Below are positions 6,031 to 7,396 of a stretch of 7,396 nucleotides of DNA, piece after piece; the stretch's first letter is position 1; each line of letters starts with the position of its first letter. The DNA comes from an uncultured Bacteroidota bacterium. GTDB taxonomy: Bacteria > Bacteroidota > Bacteroidia > Chitinophagales > Chitinophagaceae. The stretch lies in contig CAMLGR010000196.1 of assembly GCA_946479615.1 (NCBI GenBank), positions 1 to 7,396 on the forward strand, read 5' to 3'. The notes below the pieces were generated by a model. The model did not search any database and was not told the origin of the DNA. It saw only the letters and a list, made by a program, of their open reading frames with translations. Made by a program: the position numbers and the translations under genes.

Positions 6031-6045
6031 GCAATTTAGCGAAAT

Positions 6046-6495
6046 TTACTTAAGTATTTCGATACTGCCGCCGGCTGCTTCAATAGCTGATTTAGCCTTT
6101 TCGCTGGCTGCGTTTACCTTGAAACTGAATTTCCCTTTCAATTCGCCGGTTGCCAGGATCTTTACTTTATCATTCTGACCGATCAGCCCGTTGATATACA
6201 GGTTTTCGATAGTAAATTCCTTGATGCTGTATTTTTCAGCCAGTTGCTCTATTTGTCCGAGATTGAATACCCTGTATTCCACGCGATGCGGGTTGGAGAA
6301 ACCACGTTTGGGAACACGGCGCTGGATCGGCATCTGGCCACCTTCATGCGCCATCTTTCTTTTATAACCGGCACGGCTCTGACCACCTTTTGTACCTTTT
6401 GTAGAAGTACCACCATGTCCTGAACCATCACCACGGCCAATTCTTTTTACTTTGTGCGTAGCGCCTTTTGCAGGCCTTAATTCATGTAATTTCAT
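6046..6495 (-). CDS. rplO: 50S ribosomal protein L15
   Basis: L15 is a late-assembling protein of the large subunit that stabilises 23S rRNA folding. The 149-residue product is of normal length. The basic, glycine-rich N-terminal extension (about 8-50) threads into rRNA and contains KRIGRGDGSGHGGTSTKGTK. Next comes EGGQMPIQRRVPKRGF (51-66), the family core. The C-terminal half carries the L15 signature from KVKILATGELKG to AAGGSIEIL (about 109-148). It lies downstream of rpmD as in the standard spc operon, but the 120-base gap is unusually long and holds an inverted repeat. A small GGGG/CCCC hairpin (6517-6529) lies 21 bases upstream of the ATG at 6495-6493. No clear Shine-Dalgarno sequence is seen. 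Confidence 0.97.
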   Translation of the reverse strand: MKLHELRPAKGATHKVKRIGRGDGSGHGGTSTKGTKGGQSRAGYKRKMAHEGGQMPIQRRVPKRGFSNPHRVEYRVFNLGQIEQLAEKYSIKEFTIENLYINGLIGQNDKVKILATGELKGKFSFKVNAASEKAKSAIEAAGGSIEILK

Positions 6496-6530
6496 TGTTG
6501 CTGATTTTTAACTTACGGGGAATCACCCCT

Positions 6531-6616
6531 CGCTGATTAATTTGGAAATTTGCTGATTTGGAGATTTGATGATGAACTGACTTCCTCATCAGCACATCTC
6601 CAAATTTTCAAATCGC
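6531..6616. repeat. GATTTG-rich inverted repeat between rpmD and rplO
   Basis: The arms at 6556-6575 and 6586-6605 pair at 18 of 20 positions around a 10-base loop. Further ATTTG and AAATT tracts outside the arms (6536-6555 and 6604-6613) extend the symmetry loosely. The arms are variants of GATTTGGAGATTTG and do not resemble the CCTATGTG repeats or the AATTATGA repeat elsewhere in the window. The element fills most of the gap in the middle of a ribosomal operon, starting right at the rpmD stop. With no T-run it should not terminate transcription, but the RNA would carry a stable hairpin between two ribosomal genes. Confidence 0.75.
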
Positions 6617-6796
6617 TTATGCTTCCTCCACTTTCACCAGGTGCGTTACCTTACGTACCATACCCAGGATTTGCGGGGTTGCTTCTACTTCCCTGCTGGA
6701 ATTAGTCTTGTTAAGCCCCAGTGCCTGCAGCGTTAATTTCTGACGCTCGGGTCTGTCGATCGGGCTTTTTACCAATGTTATTTTTATCTTTTTCAT
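6617..6796 (-). CDS. rpmD: 50S ribosomal protein L30
   Basis: L30 is a small protein of the large subunit. The 59-residue product, from ATG 6796-6794 to TAA 6619-6617, is the normal bacterial length. It begins MKKIKITLVKSPIDRPERQK, typical of the family's first strand and helix, and continues with LTLQALGLNK (21-30) and the closing VRKVTHLVKVEE (47-58). Its place between rpsE and rplO is that of the standard spc operon. It lies 58 bases after rpsE; a 5-bp CCGGC/GCCGG palindrome in that gap is probably of no importance. The upstream sequence is A-rich with no Shine-Dalgarno motif. Confidence 0.95.
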   Translation of the reverse strand: MKKIKITLVKSPIDRPERQKLTLQALGLNKTNSSREVEATPQILGMVRKVTHLVKVEEA

Positions 6797-6854
6797 TTTT
6801 TCAATCTTTGTATTAACTACCGGCTGCTAAACTGCCGGATGCCGACTGATTATT

Positions 6855-7373
6855 TTATCCGTTAAATACTTTCTTCAAACCCAATGTACGCGTCTTGGCT
6901 ACATTGATAGGTTCACGCAATAAAGCCAGCGCCTTGAAAGTAGCTTTTACCACGTTATGCGGGTTAGCTGATCCCAGCGATTTGGCCAATACGTCGGTAA
7001 CACCGGCGCTTTCCAGTACAGCTCGCATAGAACCTCCGGCGATCACACCCGTACCATGAGCAGCAGGTTTGATCAACACTTTGGCAGCGCCTTCTTTCGC
7101 CCATTGATCATGGGGAATAGTACCTTTCATAACAGGAACCTTGATCAGGTTCTTCTTGGCATCTTCAATACCCTTGGTGATGGCTTCCTGAACCTCCTTG
7201 GCTTTACCAAGACCATGACCTACCACGCCATTTTCGTTGCCCACAACTACCAATGCAGAGAAACTAAAAGCGCGGCCACCTTTTGTAGTTTTCACTACGC
7301 GATTGATAGCAACGACTTTGTCTTTCAGTTCCAGATCACCGGCTTTAACCCTGTTTACGCTAAACTTTGACAT
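6855..7373 (-). CDS. rpsE: 30S ribosomal protein S5
   Basis: S5 lies near the decoding and mRNA-entry side of the small subunit and contributes to translational accuracy. The 172-residue product is complete and of normal length. The N-terminal double-stranded-RNA-binding-like domain (about 14-78) has [20 protein letters not shown] (24-43), including the loop where spectinomycin-resistance changes occur in other bacteria, and [17 protein letters not shown] (52-68). The C-terminal domain holds [19 protein letters not shown] (103-121) and [16 protein letters not shown] (134-149). I see no sign of a resistance change, but cannot judge this without an alignment. The ATG at 7373-7371 is the first start after a stop in this frame. 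It is the first visible gene of the spc segment; upstream genes such as rplR should lie beyond the right edge. Confidence 0.97.
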   Translation of the reverse strand: MSKFSVNRVKAGDLELKDKVVAINRVVKTTKGGRAFSFSALVVVGNENGVVGHGLGKAKEVQEAITKGIEDAKKNLIKVPVMKGTIPHDQWAKEGAAKVLIKPAAHGTGVIAGGSMRAVLESAGVTDVLAKSLGSANPHNVVKATFKALALLREPINVAKTRTLGLKKVFNG

Positions 7374-7396
7374 ATTATTATTTTGGAATTTTGTCC

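Noticed and set aside
6249..7370. Short frames overlapping rplO (6249-6440) and rpsE (7056-7370)
   Set aside because: They are out-of-frame shadows of intact ribosomal protein genes.
7374..7396. End of rplR upstream of rpsE
   Set aside because: None of the three minus-strand frames of these 23 bases gives a recognisable L18 C-terminus.
1..7396. A novel defence, secretion or biosynthetic system
   Set aside because: All eight genes belong to known families, mostly translation housekeeping. Nothing suggests an undescribed system; the unusual content is intergenic repeats.

Overview
The window looks like chromosome from a member of the Bacteroidota, probably the Chitinophagaceae or a near relative. 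The ribosomal proteins, SecY and the HPNSFLD acyltransferase read like that phylum. Start regions lack clear Shine-Dalgarno sequences, and TAnnTTTG-type promoter boxes precede rpsA and map. GC content looks moderate. The placement comes from reading the sequence, not from a search.

Layout from left to right: (1) The first half of rpsA (ribosomal protein S1) lies on the minus strand at 1-956 and runs off the left edge. (2) A 244-bp divergent spacer (957-1200) holds the rpsA promoter and a 24-bp imperfect inverted repeat that encloses a weak candidate promoter for the next gene. (3) A plus-strand PlsC-like acyltransferase lies at 1201-2172. (4) Palindromic repeat copy A lies at 2165-2247, and its first unit supplies the acyltransferase stop codon. 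(5) A minus-strand HI0933/YhiN-family flavoprotein lies at 2253-3479. (6) map (methionine aminopeptidase) lies at 3516-4313, with its own promoter upstream and a terminator hairpin downstream. (7) A 308-bp spacer (4314-4621) holds the map promoter, a small operator-like palindrome, the large palindromic repeat copy B and the secY terminator. (8) The end of the spc ribosomal operon follows on the minus strand, transcribed in the order rpsE, rpmD, rplO, secY. The last 23 bases (7374-7396) are upstream of rpsE and I can assign nothing to them.

Most genes serve protein synthesis: ribosomal subunit proteins (S1, S5, L15, L30), the Sec channel, and removal of the initiator methionine. The flavoprotein may modify 23S rRNA, if the role reported for E. 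coli YhiN holds here. The acyltransferase is probably a membrane-lipid enzyme. A strong intrinsic terminator after secY separates map from the spc operon, and infA, rpmJ and rpsM do not follow map as they do in many bacteria of this phylum.

I see no undescribed multi-gene system. The least ordinary content lies between the genes. There are two copies of a palindromic repeat built from CCTATGTG units, in the same orientation on either side of map and the flavoprotein. A different AT-rich inverted repeat lies beside rpsA, and a third, GATTTG-rich one lies inside the spc operon. Three starts needed attention: the longest-frame starts of map and the flavoprotein fall inside a promoter box and a terminator hairpin, so I moved both inward, and secY starts with GTG.
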